Assembly (NCBI RefSeq): GCF_004127215.1
Contig: NZ_QEWJ01000001.1
Coordinates: 310,001-374,000, forward strand
Direction of reading: 5' to 3'
Source: Streptococcus oralis
GTDB lineage: Bacteria; Bacillota; Bacilli; Lactobacillales; Streptococcaceae
Length of the DNA stretch: 64,000 nt
How positions within the stretch are numbered: position 1 is the stretch's first letter; each line of letters begins with the position of its first letter. A model generated the notes under the pieces. The model was not told the origin of the DNA and made no database searches. It saw only the letters and a list, made by a program, of their open reading frames with translations. Shown one piece after another: positions 26,535 to 36,470 of the stretch. The position numbers and the translations under genes are program-made.

Positions 26535-29500
26535 CTAGATTGCTTCTGTGACAAAACTACGGCTTTCCAGCACTTTGAGCATGGCATTAGCTGTATCTAG
26601 GGCTGTGAAGAGGGGCACCCCGTGTTCAATGGCTGAACGGCGGATTTGCTCTCCATCTTCGTCAGCAGTTCGTTTTGTTCCGACAGTATTGATAATCGCT
26701 TGGATTTTTCCTTTGCGGACAAAGCTTGGAATGTCCTTCTCATCGTCACCAATCTTACCAACAGGTTGGGCATGCAGTCCATGACTGGCAAAGAAGGCTG
26801 CAGTTCCTTCTGTCGCAAGGATACCGTAACCGATATTTTGGAAACGTCGAGCCAAGTTCAAGGCTTCTTCTTTGGCATCATCTGCGATGGTAAAGACTAC
26901 ATTTCCAAAGGTTGGCAAATGGAGATAAGAAGCTTCAAAGGCTTTATAGAGAGCTTTTTCGAGAGTCGTATCAGAACCCATAACTTCACCTGTTGACTTC
27001 ATCTCAGGACCGAGCAAGCTGTCTACCTTAGCTAGTTTGGTAAAAGAGAAGACAGGTGCCTTGATATGAACGCGAGTGCTTTCAGGATAAAGTCCATCTT
27101 GGTAGCCAAGTTCTGATAAACTTTGCCCAAGAATGAGCTTGGTTGCTACCTGAGCCATCGGAATATTGGTCACTTTAGAAAGGAAAGGAACCGTACGGCT
27201 GGCACGTGGGTTAACCTCAATAACATAGACTTTCTCATCCTTGATGACAAACTGAATGTTCATCATACCAAGACAGTTAAGACCGATTGCAAGACGTTTT
27301 GTGTAGTCTGCAATGGTTTCCTGAACCTTTTGCGACAAAGTTTGTGGCGGGTAAACGGCCATTGAGTCACCTGAGTGGACACCGGCACGTTCGATATGCT
27401 CCATGATACCTGGGATAAGGACATTTTGTCCATCTGAAATGGCATCAACTTCACACTCTTGCCCAACGATGTAAGAGTCAACAAGAACTGGATGGTCTGG
27501 ACTAGCCTTAACAGCCGTACGCATGTAAGAACGGAGGTCCTCTTCGTTTTCAACAATTTCCATGGCACGTCCACCCAAGACATAAGATGGGCGAACAAGG
27601 ACTGGGAAACCAATCTTGCGTGCTGCAAGCACTGCTTCTTCTTCATTGGTTGCTGTCTGTCCTGGTGGCTGTGGAATATTCAAGTCTTTAAGGGCTTGCT
27701 CGAAGAGGTCACGGTCTTCCGCGCGGTCTAGGTCAGCGACTTGCGTACCAAGGATGGTCACACCTGCTTTTGCCAAAGGCTCCGCAAGGTTGATGGCTGT
27801 TTGGCCACCAAACTGAACGATAACGCCTTTTGGTTGCTCCAAGTCAATGACATTCATGACATCTTCGAATGTCAATGGTTCAAAGTAGAGCTTGTCAGAT
27901 ACCGAGAAGTCTGTAGAAACGGTCTCTGGGTTTGAATTCATGATAATAGCTTCATAACCAGCAGCCTGAATAGCCTTAACTGAGTGAACAGTTGCGTAGT
28001 CAAACTCAACTCCTTGCCCAATACGGATTGGACCAGAACCGAGAACTAGAACGGATTCCTTGTCAGACTTGATAGACTCATTTTCCCATCCATAGGTTGA
28101 ATAGAAATATGGAGTTTCAGAGTCGAACTCTGCCGCACAGGTATCGACCATCTTATAGACTGGAACAATCTTGTTTTCCAAGCGAAGGTGGCGAACTTGC
28201 TCAGCTGTCGTTTCCCAGAGTTCAGCAATCTTACGGTCTGAAAATCCATTGAGTTTAGCTGTTTTCAAGACTTCTAGATCTTGTGGATGGGCACCTAATT
28301 CTTGCTCAATTTCAAAGATGTGCAAGAGTTTATCCAGATAGAAGATATCAATCTTGGTCAATTCAGCAATTTCTTCTGGAGTGTAACCACGGCGAATAGC
28401 CTCTGATACATAGAAGAGACGGTCATCTTGGGCTTTCACAACCTTTTCAATCAAGGCATCATCCGAAATAGATGCTAGTTCAGGCATTTCATTGTGGTGA
28501 ACCCCAATTTCAAGTGAACGACAAGCTTTAAGAAGTGACTCTTCGATGTTGCGTCCAATAGCCATAACTTCTCCAGTTGCCTTCATCTGAGTTCCAAGAC
28601 GACGCTCACCTTTTTCAAACTTGTCAAATGGGAAACGTGGAATCTTAGCAACGACGTAGTCAAGGGCTGGTTCAAACATAGCATAGGTTGAACCTGTAAC
28701 TGGGTTGATGACCTCATCAAGGGTTAAACCAACTGCAATCTTGGCAGCCAATTTGGCAATCGGATAACCAGTTGCCTTAGAAGCAAGCGCTGACGAACGC
28801 GATACACGAGGGTTTACTTCGATAACATAGTACTTGAAGCTATGCGGATCAAGGGCCAGCTGAACGTTACATCCACCTTCAATCTTGAGAGCGCGGATAA
28901 TGCTCAAGCTCGCGTCACGGAGCATTTGATTTTCATAGTCTGACATGGTTTGCGCAGGAGCAAATACGATAGAATCCCCTGTATGAATCCCAACTGGGTC
29001 AAAGTTTTCCATGTTACAAACAACGAGGGCATTGTCAGCTGAGTCGCGCATGACCTCGTACTCAATTTCCTTGAAACCGGCAATGGAACGCTCAATCAAA
29101 CACTGGGTAACAGGTGACAGTTTCAACCCATTTTCAGCGATTTCACGCAGTTCTTCCTCGTTGGCACACATACCACCACCGGTTCCACCAAGAGTGAAGG
29201 CTGGACGAACGATAACAGGGTAGCCGATTGATGCCGCAAAGGCAACAGCTTCTTCCACTGTGTTGACAATTTCAGATTCTGGAATTGGCTGCTCAAGCTC
29301 TTCCATCAATTGTTTAAAGAGATCACGGTCCTCTGCTTGGTCGATGGCAGACAATTTAGTACCGAGAAGTTCTACTCCAAGCTCATCTAGGATACCATTT
29401 TTAGACAATTCCATGGCCATATTGAGCCCTGTCTGACCTCCAAGAGTTGGAAGCAAAGCATCCGGACGTTCCTTACGGAGAATACGCGTTACAAACTCAA

Positions 29501-29711
29501 GTGTAATCGGCTCAATATAAACCTTGTCAGCAATCTCCTTGTCCGTCATGATGGTTGCAGGGTTTGAGTTAACCAAGACAACCTCATAACCTTCCTCTTT
29601 CAAAGACAAGCAAGCCTGGGTCCCAGCATAGTCAAACTCAGCAGCCTGACCAATAATAATCGGACCAGAACCAATCACCATAATTTTTTGAATATCAGTA
29701 CGTTTAGGCAT
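26535..29711 (-). CDS. carB: Carbamoyl-phosphate synthase large subunit
   Basis: 1058 residues, full length. Makes carbamoyl phosphate from bicarbonate, ATP and ammonia channelled from CarA, for pyrimidine and arginine synthesis. Two homologous ATP-grasp halves begin [20 protein letters not shown] and [40 protein letters not shown] and [20 protein letters not shown] are the paired metal/ATP motifs. The C-terminal MGS-like domain is the regulatory region ([30 protein letters not shown]). It is the last gene of the pyrR-pyrB-carA-carB unit, separated from carA by an unusual 337-bp structured spacer. Confidence 0.98.
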   Translation of the reverse strand: MPKRTDIQKIMVIGSGPIIIGQAAEFDYAGTQACLSLKEEGYEVVLVNSNPATIMTDKEIADKVYIEPITLEFVTRILRKERPDALLPTLGGQTGLNMAMELSKNGILDELGVELLGTKLSAIDQAEDRDLFKQLMEELEQPIPESEIVNTVEEAVAFAASIGYPVIVRPAFTLGGTGGGMCANEEELREIAENGLKLSPVTQCLIERSIAGFKEIEYEVMRDSADNALVVCNMENFDPVGIHTGDSIVFAPAQTMSDYENQMLRDASLSIIRALKIEGGCNVQLALDPHSFKYYVIEVNPRVSRSSALASKATGYPIAKLAAKIAVGLTLDEVINPVTGSTYAMFEPALDYVVAKIPRFPFDKFEKGERRLGTQMKATGEVMAIGRNIEESLLKACRSLEIGVHHNEMPELASISDDALIEKVVKAQDDRLFYVSEAIRRGYTPEEIAELTKIDIFYLDKLLHIFEIEQELGAHPQDLEVLKTAKLNGFSDRKIAELWETTAEQVRHLRLENKIVPVYKMVDTCAAEFDSETPYFYSTYGWENESIKSDKESVLVLGSGPIRIGQGVEFDYATVHSVKAIQAAGYEAIIMNSNPETVSTDFSVSDKLYFEPLTFEDVMNVIDLEQPKGVIVQFGGQTAINLAEPLAKAGVTILGTQVADLDRAEDRDLFEQALKDLNIPQPPGQTATNEEEAVLAARKIGFPVLVRPSYVLGGRAMEIVENEEDLRSYMRTAVKASPDHPVLVDSYIVGQECEVDAISDGQNVLIPGIMEHIERAGVHSGDSMAVYPPQTLSQKVQETIADYTKRLAIGLNCLGMMNIQFVIKDEKVYVIEVNPRASRTVPFLSKVTNIPMAQVATKLILGQSLSELGYQDGLYPESTRVHIKAPVFSFTKLAKVDSLLGPEMKSTGEVMGSDTTLEKALYKAFEASYLHLPTFGNVVFTIADDAKEEALNLARRFQNIGYGILATEGTAAFFASHGLHAQPVGKIGDDEKDIPSFVRKGKIQAIINTVGTKRTADEDGEQIRRSAIEHGVPLFTALDTANAMLKVLESRSFVTEAI

Positions 29712-30048
29712 TTATAAGATATTAAGGGTGTCAAGCGGACAAAGCTAAAATAGGAGTTATGACGAAGAACTGTCAGTTCTAGGAATAACTGTCTTTTTAG
29801 CACCGTCCGTAGCCCGTATTCAATTCAGCAAATACGGACCACCCTTCTCCTTTCTATTCGTCGCCTCACAGGGCGACATTAAATAAATTCTCCGACGATT
29901 TTTTAGAGAAACGATATTTTTCGATAAAAAATCTAGTGCAGGGAGTTTTTAGTTCGCCTGATAGCGACTAAAAGAAACGACCTGCCTTTCTATTCGGCAA
30001 CTCTCAGGTTGCCATTAAATAAATTCTCCGACGAGCTTTTACTCGTCC
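29712..30048 (-). promoter_or_regulatory. Structured carA-carB spacer with two PyrR-loop-like hairpins
   Basis: The minus strand holds two copies of a unit: GTCGGAGAATTTATTTAATG, then a hairpin, then GAATAGAAAGG. The first copy (about 29988-30034) has GGCAACCTGAGAGTTGCC; the second (about 29854-29900) has GTCGCCCTGTGAGGCGAC. The second loop core CCUGUGAGG fits the PyrR-binding consensus CCNGNGAGG seen in the pyrR and pyrP leaders here. Other hairpins lie between (GTTTCTTTTAGTCGC with GCGAACTAAAA) and after (CCGTATT/AATACGG alternative to GTCCGTA/TACGGAC). No long U-run follows, so a terminator is not proven. Confidence 0.5.
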
Positions 30049-31128
30049 TTAGTTTGATTGTTTAAAAGCTTCCATCATCTCGATAAACTCGTCAAAGAGA
30101 TAGCTGGCATCGTGTGGACCAGGAGCTGCGTCTGGGTGGAATTGTACAGAAAAACCTGGTTGGTATCTGTGGCGCACACCTTCAACTGACTTGTCATTGA
30201 TTTCTTCGTGGGTAATGATCAAATGCTCTGGCAAATCCTCACGGCTAACCGCATAACCGTGGTTCTGGCTGGTAAAATCTACTCGTCCTGTAGCAATTTC
30301 ACGTACCGCGTGGTTAAATCCACGGTGACCAAATTTCATTTTGTAGGTCTTAGCTCCATTGGCCATGGCAAAGAGTTGATGTCCCATACAAATACCAAAG
30401 ATTGGAATTTTCCCTTGCACACCACGAATCATGTCCAGTGCTTCTGGAACATCTTCGGGGTTACCTGGACCATTTGACAACATAACTCCATCAGGGTTGA
30501 GGTGGAGAATTTCTTCTGCCGTTGTTGAATAAGGAACAACCGTCACGTTACAGTTACGCTTAGAAAGTTCGCGTAAGATTGAGTGCTTGAGACCAAAGTC
30601 CACTAGCACCACGCTCAAGCCAACCCCAGGAGCTGGATATGAAGTTTTAGTAGAAACCTGTTTGATATTGTCTGTTGGCAAGACTGTTGCTTGGAGCTGG
30701 TCCGTCACATGGTCCATACTGTCCCCAACATGAGTCAAGGTTGCACGCATAGTACCATGCTTACGGATGATTTTAGTAAGTGCACGGGTATCAATTCCTG
30801 AAATCCCTGGAATTTTCTTGGCTTTCAAAAATTCATCCAAAGTCATTTGGTTCCGCCAGTTACTAGCTCTACGTGCTTCTTCGAAAACAACGACTCCCTT
30901 ACAAGTTGGAATAATGGATTCGTAATCATCACGATTAATTCCATAATTTCCCACCAAAGGATAAGTAAAGGTCAAGATTTGTCCATTATAAGACTGGTCT
31001 GTAATGGACTCTTGGTAACCGGTCATCCCTGTGTTAAAGACGATTTCGCCTGTTACATCAAGATCTGCTCCAAAGGCCTTGCCTTCAAAAACTGTGCCAT
31101 CTTCTAATACTAGAAGTCTTTTTGTCAT
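30049..31128 (-). CDS. carA: Carbamoyl-phosphate synthase small (glutaminase) subunit
   Basis: 359 residues. Class I glutamine amidotransferase that supplies ammonia to CarB. N-terminal CarA-specific domain ([32 protein letters not shown]). The catalytic triad lies in the GATase domain: nucleophile Cys in [11 protein letters not shown], His and Glu near [13 protein letters not shown]. It is 49 bp downstream of pyrB in the same operon. Confidence 0.97.
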   Translation of the reverse strand: MTKRLLVLEDGTVFEGKAFGADLDVTGEIVFNTGMTGYQESITDQSYNGQILTFTYPLVGNYGINRDDYESIIPTCKGVVVFEEARRASNWRNQMTLDEFLKAKKIPGISGIDTRALTKIIRKHGTMRATLTHVGDSMDHVTDQLQATVLPTDNIKQVSTKTSYPAPGVGLSVVLVDFGLKHSILRELSKRNCNVTVVPYSTTAEEILHLNPDGVMLSNGPGNPEDVPEALDMIRGVQGKIPIFGICMGHQLFAMANGAKTYKMKFGHRGFNHAVREIATGRVDFTSQNHGYAVSREDLPEHLIITHEEINDKSVEGVRHRYQPGFSVQFHPDAAPGPHDASYLFDEFIEMMEAFKQSN

Positions 31129-31177
31129 ATTTTCACCTCTCGTGGACGCTCACTGGCGTCTTTTAACGTCTTGTGTT

Positions 31178-32101
31178 TTAGTTGGCGTTTCTACTCGCCA
31201 GTACGGATTCTAAGATTGCCATTCGAACAAAGACACCATTGGTCATTTGTTGGACAATCCGTGATTTTGAAGCTTCAACCAAGTGGTCAGCAATTTCCAC
31301 ATCTCGATTGACAGGAGCTGGATGCATAATGATTGCTGTTTCTTTCAAACGATCATAACGTTCTTGGTTCAAGCCATGTTGGGCATGGTAGTCTTCTTTT
31401 GAAAAGATTGTTCCACTTTCGTGGCGTTCATGTTGAACTCGGAGTAACATCAAAACATCCACCTGATCAACAATCTCATCAATAGTTACAAACTGTCCAT
31501 AGTCCGCAAACTCTTGACTTCTCCATTCCTCAGGTCCTGCAAAGAACAGTTCAGCTCCCAAGCGTTTCAAAATCTGCATATTGGATTTGGCAACGCGTGA
31601 GTGGTCCAAGTCGCCTGCAATAGCAACCTTGAGACCCTCAAAGTGGCCAAATTCCTCATAAATAGTCATCAAATCAAGCAAGCTCTGACTAGGATGTTGA
31701 CCCGAGCCGTCTCCACCATTGATGATGGAAGTCGTAATCGTCGGACTCGCAATCAACTCTCTGTAATAGTCGACATCTGGGTGGCGAATCACACAGACAT
31801 CCACTCCTAGAGCAGATAGGGTCAAGATGGTATCATACAATGTCTCACCCTTATTGACCGAACTGGTCTTCACATCAAAGTCAAGTCGCTCCAGCCCTAG
31901 CTTAATCTCTGCCACTTCAAATGACTTATGTGTCCGTGTAGAATCCTCAAAGAAAAGATTTGAAACAATCGGATGGTCTTCATAAGGAAGCTGGGCTCCA
32001 TTTTTAAACTCAATTCCTCGCTTAATCAATTTCATCACTTGATCGACAGTGAGGTCTTCCATGGACACCACATGGTTCAATGCTTGTTGATTTTCTGACA
32101 T
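31178..32101 (-). CDS. pyrB: Aspartate carbamoyltransferase catalytic subunit
   Basis: 307 residues, full length. Joins carbamoyl phosphate and aspartate, the first committed step of pyrimidine synthesis. Carbamoyl-phosphate motif [16 protein letters not shown] (S-T-R-T-H), [14 protein letters not shown], and the aspartate-binding region [10 protein letters not shown]. Starts 18 bp after pyrR. No regulatory pyrI is present, as expected in Gram-positives. Confidence 0.97.
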   Translation of the reverse strand: MSENQQALNHVVSMEDLTVDQVMKLIKRGIEFKNGAQLPYEDHPIVSNLFFEDSTRTHKSFEVAEIKLGLERLDFDVKTSSVNKGETLYDTILTLSALGVDVCVIRHPDVDYYRELIASPTITTSIINGGDGSGQHPSQSLLDLMTIYEEFGHFEGLKVAIAGDLDHSRVAKSNMQILKRLGAELFFAGPEEWRSQEFADYGQFVTIDEIVDQVDVLMLLRVQHERHESGTIFSKEDYHAQHGLNQERYDRLKETAIIMHPAPVNRDVEIADHLVEASKSRIVQQMTNGVFVRMAILESVLASRNAN

Positions 32102-32119
32102 AGCTACTCCTTCAGCTTT

Positions 32120-32641
32120 CTAAGCTTCTTCAGTAATCAGAACTCTGTCTTGGCCATCAAGTTCTGTCATCTCTACGATGATTTCTTCAGAACGACTGGT
32201 TGGGATATTTTTCCCAACGTAATCTGGACGGATAGGCAATTCTCTATGTCCACGATCGACTAGAACTGCTAAACTCACGCGCGCAGGACGACCATGTCCG
32301 ACAATATTATCGATCGCAGCACGGATGGTACGACCTGTATAGAGTACATCATCCACCAAGATAACTTCACGGTCTGTCACATCAACAGAAATCAAAGAAG
32401 TATCTTCTCCGCTTTTAACATCATCACGGAAAGGTTTGGTGTCTAATTCCACAACAGGAACAGTGATGTTTTCCAACTGCTCCAAGCGTTCTTTGATACG
32501 ATGAGCGATGAAAACACCACGCGTTTTTATCCCAGCTAAGATAATTTTATTCAAATCTTTATTGCGCTCGATAATCTCATAAGTAATTCGCGTAATCGCT
32601 CGTTTGACAGTCAATTCGTCTACAACTTCTTTTGTCTTCAT
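32120..32641 (-). CDS. pyrR: PyrR, pyrimidine operon RNA-binding attenuator / uracil phosphoribosyltransferase
   Basis: 173 residues from the ATG at 32639-32641, with TTGGAGG just upstream; a longer frame to 32731 runs into the leader hairpins and is rejected. PyrR binds a conserved hairpin in pyr leader RNAs when UMP is high and promotes termination. The PRPP motif [17 protein letters not shown] and the basic face ([15 protein letters not shown]) are present. First gene of the pyr operon, autoregulated by the leader just upstream. Confidence 0.96.
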   Translation of the reverse strand: MKTKEVVDELTVKRAITRITYEIIERNKDLNKIILAGIKTRGVFIAHRIKERLEQLENITVPVVELDTKPFRDDVKSGEDTSLISVDVTDREVILVDDVLYTGRTIRAAIDNIVGHGRPARVSLAVLVDRGHRELPIRPDYVGKNIPTSRSEEIIVEMTELDGQDRVLITEEA

Positions 32642-32651
32642 GACAAACCTC

Positions 32652-32799
32652 CAAAAAGAAAAGTCTCCTTCTACAAGGAGACTTGAAATGTATAGCCAAG
32701 CGAGCCCCACTGTATACAGTATAGACTTCACCCTTCTACTTTATCGCGCTCCTTGCCTGCCTCACGGGACAGGTTTAAAGGACTATTTAGTTATCATTT
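32652..32799 (-). promoter_or_regulatory. PyrR-dependent attenuator upstream of pyrR
   Basis: On the minus strand the PyrR loop CCTGTCCCGTGAGGCAGG (32756-32773) follows the promoter. Further on, AAGTCTCC and GGAGACTT (32661-32684) form an intrinsic terminator with TTTTCTTTTT after it. The intermediate region GAGCGCG...AGTGGGGCTCGC supplies an alternative antiterminator arm. Arrangement matches known pyr leader attenuators. Confidence 0.88.
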
Positions 32800-32828
32800 A
32801 CTATAGCACAAAGCACCCTTAAAATCAA
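32800..32828 (-). promoter_or_regulatory. Promoter of the pyr operon
   Basis: TTGATT (32823-32828), 17-base spacer, TATAGT (32800-32805) read on the minus strand, directly before the PyrR attenuator. Confidence 0.75.
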
Positions 32829-32851
32829 GCAAAAACTTTTTCAGAGTCCTC

Positions 32852-33481
32852 TTAAACATTACTAAAATCATATAATTGGGGATAGTGGTCACATTCTGGA
32901 TTTTTGGGATGGCAGATAGCTCGTCCAAAGTAAATCATGGCCTGGTGGGCTGCTAACCACTCTTCTGGGGGCAGAACATCCATGACACGTTTTTCTACTT
33001 CGAGGGGCGTGGCCGATTTTTTAACAATATCATGATGCTTGCAGATACGCTCAACATGAGTATCAACTGCAAAGGCTGGAATTCCAAAGCCCACACTCAT
33101 GACTACGTTGGCTGTTTTGCGTCCAACACCTGCTAGGCTTTCTAATTCCTCTCGAGTCTGAGGTACTTGACCATTAAAATCGTCTAGTAACTGCTGGGCA
33201 CATTTTTTAAGAAATTTAGCTTTATTGCGATAAAGTCCTAAACGGGAAATGTGTGAAGCAATTTCACTTTCTGTCGCGACGGACATAGCTTGAGGCGTTG
33301 GAAAGGCTGCAAAGAGACCTGGTGTGGCCTTATTGACTGCGGCATCTGTCGTCTGGGCTGACAGCATCACTGCAACCAAGAGTTCAAAATGATTGCGAAA
33401 ATCTAGACTTGGTTTCGCATCTGGGAAAAGGGCAATGATTTCCTCTATGACATGACGAGCACGTTTCTTGGATAAAACCAT
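32852..33481 (-). CDS. nth: Endonuclease III (DNA glycosylase / AP lyase) with incomplete Fe-S motif
   Basis: 209 residues. Removes oxidised pyrimidines and nicks AP sites. Helix-hairpin-helix LESLAGVGRKTANVVMSVGF with the catalytic Lys, and VDTHVERICKHHDIV with the catalytic Asp, are intact. The C-terminal cluster normally C-x6-C-x2-C-x5-C reads C-x6-C-x2-Y-x5-F (CHPKNPEC then DHY, PQLYDF), so two of four cysteine ligands are missing and the protein probably carries no 4Fe-4S cluster. It begins directly after the yceD stop. Confidence 0.93.
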   Translation of the reverse strand: MVLSKKRARHVIEEIIALFPDAKPSLDFRNHFELLVAVMLSAQTTDAAVNKATPGLFAAFPTPQAMSVATESEIASHISRLGLYRNKAKFLKKCAQQLLDDFNGQVPQTREELESLAGVGRKTANVVMSVGFGIPAFAVDTHVERICKHHDIVKKSATPLEVEKRVMDVLPPEEWLAAHQAMIYFGRAICHPKNPECDHYPQLYDFSNV

Positions 33482-34024
33482 CTACTCGTCTCCATTAAAT
33501 AGTCCTTGCAAGCCTGCAAATGGACTGTTTTCTTCTTTCTTGACTGCTTGTTGGGCTTGGTATTCTTCCTCAGTCATGATTTGCCAGTCATTTCCAGACA
33601 CAAAACCTTGTCCCGCCTCTTCTTCTGCCGTCAAGACCTTGATTGGGATATTGAGCAAGATATTATCTGCTACGCTCTCAGCAAGGTCGATTTCCCCATT
33701 TTCGATAGGCAGGACCAAGTCATCATCTAAAACTTCCTGATCTAGTTGGTTGGTCGCTCCCTCCATGAAAACCTCTGTGACTGGATAAGACTCTGCCAAC
33801 TCAACTGGCTCCATACTGCGGCTGGAAGCAAGAACGATGGTATAAGATAACTGATAATCTAGGAAATACATACGGTCTTCGTACTGGACCTTTCCCACTG
33901 CTAGGATATCTTTGACATCTAAAATTTCTTGATTACGGGTACGTAAGTCTGCTGCCAGGTCTAAAGTTTGTTCAAAGTGTAGGCCTTCAGACTGCTTACG
34001 AATTTCTTGAATGTTTAACTTCAT
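33482..34024 (-). CDS. DUF177 / YceD-family protein
   Basis: 180 residues. YceD-family proteins are linked to 23S rRNA/ribosome maturation and often precede rpmF; here nth follows instead. The N-terminal KLNIQEIRKQSEGLHFEQTL, the RMYFLDYQLSYTIVLASSRS strand (with Arg replacing usual Cys pairs) and the acidic NPFAGLQGLF-like tail (NSPFAGLQGLFNGDE) are characteristic. An extended -10 (TGGTATAAT) lies about 40 bases upstream. Role by family, not shown directly. Confidence 0.8.
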   Translation of the reverse strand: MKLNIQEIRKQSEGLHFEQTLDLAADLRTRNQEILDVKDILAVGKVQYEDRMYFLDYQLSYTIVLASSRSMEPVELAESYPVTEVFMEGATNQLDQEVLDDDLVLPIENGEIDLAESVADNILLNIPIKVLTAEEEAGQGFVSGNDWQIMTEEEYQAQQAVKKEENSPFAGLQGLFNGDE

Positions 34025-34191
34025 ATTTCCTCCATAAAGATTTACTCACTTGATTATACCATGAAAAGGCTACAAGTCAGCCTTCCAAACTTTGATATTA
34101 AAATCTCATTTTTAACATATTTACTATGACATATTTTCTGTTTAGTGCTATACTATAGGCAAGAATACATTAGAGCAAGGAGGATGTTCAT

Positions 34192-34521
34192 ATGGAAGAC
34201 AAAGTACTCATCACTGAAGCTTACCAACTCCTTTCCGAGTTAAATAAAAGCTACCAAAGCTGTAAACAAGGTACAGCCGATGATTTTCGTCTACAAGAAC
34301 TGCTAAACAGCACTCTCAAGGAACTTAAAAAAGCGGAAAAGATTGACAACAGTATCTTAATCGACCTCGAGAAATTTTACCAAGGTACCAGTCTTCTGAT
34401 TGGACTGGGTAATCTAAAACTGAATGATCAAGCACGCACCGCTTGGCGCAACTATGACAAGTTCCATTACGAGCACGTCAAACACGTACTAACTCTTTAT
34501 GGACCTGTTTTTGGATTTTAG
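34192..34521 (+). CDS. Small helical protein, possibly bacteriocin-immunity-like
   Basis: 109 residues, no membrane segment and mostly amphipathic helices (KVLITEAYQLLSELNKSYQ; LLNSTLKELKKAEKIDNS). AAGGAGG lies eight bases before the ATG. Size, charge and four-helix pattern resemble the enterocin-A-type immunity fold, but no motif proves it. Solitary between yceD (divergent) and the ABC-F gene. Treat as a hypothetical protein. Confidence 0.7.
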   Translation: MEDKVLITEAYQLLSELNKSYQSCKQGTADDFRLQELLNSTLKELKKAEKIDNSILIDLEKFYQGTSLLIGLGNLKLNDQARTAWRNYDKFHYEHVKHVLTLYGPVFGF

Positions 34522-34551
34522 ATTTTAGAGTTTAGAATTTCCTGTTTTCTA

Positions 34552-34580
34552 TTGACAAAATTTCCTGAAAGGTATAGGAT
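34552..34580 (+). promoter_or_regulatory. Promoter of the ABC-F leader
   Basis: Perfect TTGACA at 34552-34557, 17-base spacer, TAGGAT at 34575-34580. Transcription would start about 310 bases before the ABC-F start codon. Confidence 0.65.
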
Positions 34581-34611
34581 AGAGGTACTAATACTCGGAG
34601 GTAAGGGAGAC

Positions 34612-34623
34612 ATGAACAACTAA
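34612..34623 (+). CDS. Three-codon upstream ORF (M-N-N-stop) in ABC-F leader
   Basis: ATG-AAC-AAC-TAA preceded by GGAGG (34597-34601) and GGGAG at normal spacing. The hairpin CAAATAAAG/CTTTATTT (34629-34648) and a T-rich run follow immediately. Such tiny leader ORFs in front of antibiotic-resistance ABC-F genes are known to sense ribosome stalling (Listeria lmo0919 is the case I recall). Translation is inferred from the ribosome binding site only. Confidence 0.5.
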   Translation: MNN

Positions 34624-34709
34624 TCTATCAAATAAAGAACCTTTATTTAGTAGATCGTGTTTTTGTCTCTTTTTGCATGCTCTTTTTGTACTAGATCATC
34701 TGGTGCTTT

Positions 34710-34809
34710 ATCCACTTTGAAAATCAAAAAACTAGAAAGCTAACCATCTGCTCCTCTTGGGTTGGATTAGGTAAGTCTAAGCTAGTTTGAAGAGATTTTC
34801 GACGTGGAT
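34710..34809 (+). repeat. BOX-type repeat (boxA/boxC-like)
   Basis: Ends form an imperfect inverted repeat: ATCCACTTTGAAAATC with GATTTTCGACGTGGAT. The left part TGAAAATCAAA...AACTAGAAAGCTA resembles pneumococcal boxA, and the right part GTTTGAAGAGATTTTCGA resembles boxC. No boxB copy is seen. It lies inside the ABC-F leader. Confidence 0.7.
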
Positions 34810-34835
34810 AATGGAGTTTTTGACAGTGACTTTGG

Positions 34836-34863
34836 GCTCTACTAGGTAAAGTAGAGCTTTTTG
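34836..34863 (+). terminator. Intrinsic terminator directly before the ABC-F gene
   Basis: GCTCTAC and GTAGAGC pair across TAGGTAAA, followed by TTTTT; it ends 35 bases before the start codon, so it must be bypassed for expression from the upstream promoter. Confidence 0.8.
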
Positions 34864-34898
34864 TTATGAACTATGGACATTCTAGAAAGGGCAACAAT

Positions 34899-36425
34899 AT
34901 GATAAAAATCAATCATCTAACCATCACTCAAAACAAAGATCTACGAGATCTTGTATCTGACCTAACCATGACTATCCAAGACGGGAAAAAGATTGCTATT
35001 ATTGGTGAAGAAGGAAATGGCAAATCGACCTTGCTACGGGCTTTGATGGGGGAAGCATTACCTGATTTCACTATCAGGGGAGACATCCAGTCTGATTTTC
35101 AATCACTGGCCTACATTCCTCAAAAGTTAGCTGAGGAGCTGAAAAATAGAACTCTACACGACTACTTCTTTTTAGATTTCGCTGATTTAGACTACAGTCT
35201 CCTCTATCGTTTGGCTGAGGAGTTGCATTTTGATAGCGACCGTTTTGCTAGTGAACAACTAATCGGTAGTCTATCAGGTGGCGAAGCTTTGAAAATTCAG
35301 CTCATCCATGAATTATCTAAACCTTTTGAAGTTCTATTTTTAGATGAACCTTCAAATGACCTGGACCTTGAAACAGTTGATTGGCTAAAAAGGCAGATAC
35401 AGAAGATTGAGCAAACTGTCATTTTCATTTCCCATGATGAAGACTTTCTTTCTCAGACGGCAGATACTATTGTCCACTTGCGACTGGTCAAACACCGGAA
35501 AGAAGCGGAAACACTAGTAGAGCATTTAGATTATGAACGCTATAACAACCAGAGAAAGGCTAGTTTTGCCAGACAAATACAGCAAGCTGCTAACGACCAG
35601 AGAACCTATGATAAAACCATGGAAAAGCATCGCCGCGTTAAACAAAATGTGGAAACTGCCTTGCGTAACACTAAAAACGATGTTGCTGGGCGCCTATTAG
35701 CTAAAAAGATGAAAAATGTTCTCTCTCAAGAAAAACGCTTTGAAAAAGCAGCTCAGTCGATGACACAAAAGCCACTTGAAGAGGAACAAATCCAACTCTT
35801 CTTCTCAGATATACAACCATTAGCGGCTTCTAAAGTCTTAGTCCAACTGGAAAAAGAAAATTTATCCATTGGCCAGCGCGTTTTAGCTCAGGGGTTACAA
35901 CTAACTGTCCGTGGCCAAGATAAAATCGGTATTATCGGGCCAAATGGTGTTGGAAAATCGACTCTATTAGCCAAGTTGCAACAACTACTAAGCGCCAAAA
36001 GAGAAATTTCGCTTGGTTTTATGCCACAAGATTACCACAAAAAACTGGAATTGGATCTATCTCCAGTAGCCTACCTCAGCCAAACTGGGCAAAAAGAGGA
36101 ACTACAGAAAATCCAATCCCACTTAGCCAGTCTCAATTTCAGTTATCCAGAGATGCAACACCAAATCCGTTCCTTATCTGGTGGGCAACAAGGCAAACTA
36201 CTTCTGTTGGATTTAGTACTGAGCAAGCCAAACTTTCTCCTTCTGGATGAGCCTACCCGAAATTTCTCTCCCACCTCTCAACCAGAAATCCGAAAACTCT
36301 TTGCCACTTATCCCGGTGGGCTGGTCACTGTTTCTCATGATCGACGTTTCTTAAAAGAGGTCTGTACGAGCCTCTATCGATTGACAGAACATGGTTTTGA
36401 AGTCGTTGATTTACAAGATTTATAA
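34899..36425 (+). CDS. ABC-F family ATPase (possible ribosome protection protein)
   Basis: 508 residues from the ATG at 34899 (AAAGGG upstream); the longer frame from 34866 overlaps terminator-proximal sequence and is rejected. Two ABC domains and no membrane segment: Walker A GEEGNGKST and GPNGVGKST, signatures LSGGE and LSGGQQ, Walker B LFLDEPS and LLLDEPT. The inter-domain linker (about residues 190-290) is long, basic and helical (RTYDKTMEKHRRVKQNVETA), as in ABC-F proteins that reach the ribosomal exit or peptidyl-transferase region. The attenuator-like leader supports a drug-inducible resistance role, but the drug class cannot be read from the sequence. Confidence 0.88.
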   Translation: MIKINHLTITQNKDLRDLVSDLTMTIQDGKKIAIIGEEGNGKSTLLRALMGEALPDFTIRGDIQSDFQSLAYIPQKLAEELKNRTLHDYFFLDFADLDYSLLYRLAEELHFDSDRFASEQLIGSLSGGEALKIQLIHELSKPFEVLFLDEPSNDLDLETVDWLKRQIQKIEQTVIFISHDEDFLSQTADTIVHLRLVKHRKEAETLVEHLDYERYNNQRKASFARQIQQAANDQRTYDKTMEKHRRVKQNVETALRNTKNDVAGRLLAKKMKNVLSQEKRFEKAAQSMTQKPLEEEQIQLFFSDIQPLAASKVLVQLEKENLSIGQRVLAQGLQLTVRGQDKIGIIGPNGVGKSTLLAKLQQLLSAKREISLGFMPQDYHKKLELDLSPVAYLSQTGQKEELQKIQSHLASLNFSYPEMQHQIRSLSGGQQGKLLLLDLVLSKPNFLLLDEPTRNFSPTSQPEIRKLFATYPGGLVTVSHDRRFLKEVCTSLYRLTEHGFEVVDLQDL

Positions 36426-36440
36426 ATTTTGAATATAGCA

Positions 36441-36470
36441 AAAATCCAGAGACGAGCTCTGGATTTTTTT
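36441..36470. terminator. Bidirectional terminator between ABC-F and htpX
   Basis: AAAATCCAGAG and CTCTGGATTTT pair across ACGAG; A-run and T-run on either side serve the convergent genes. Confidence 0.85.

Noticed and set aside
32642-32731. Upstream extension of pyrR
   Set aside because: It would translate through the attenuator hairpins; the ATG at 32639-32641 follows TTGGAGG and gives the family start.
34819-34848. Second promoter (TTGACA plus a weak TAGGTA) overlapping the ABC-F terminator
   Set aside because: The -10 is poor and lies in the terminator loop; the upstream promoter explains the leader better.
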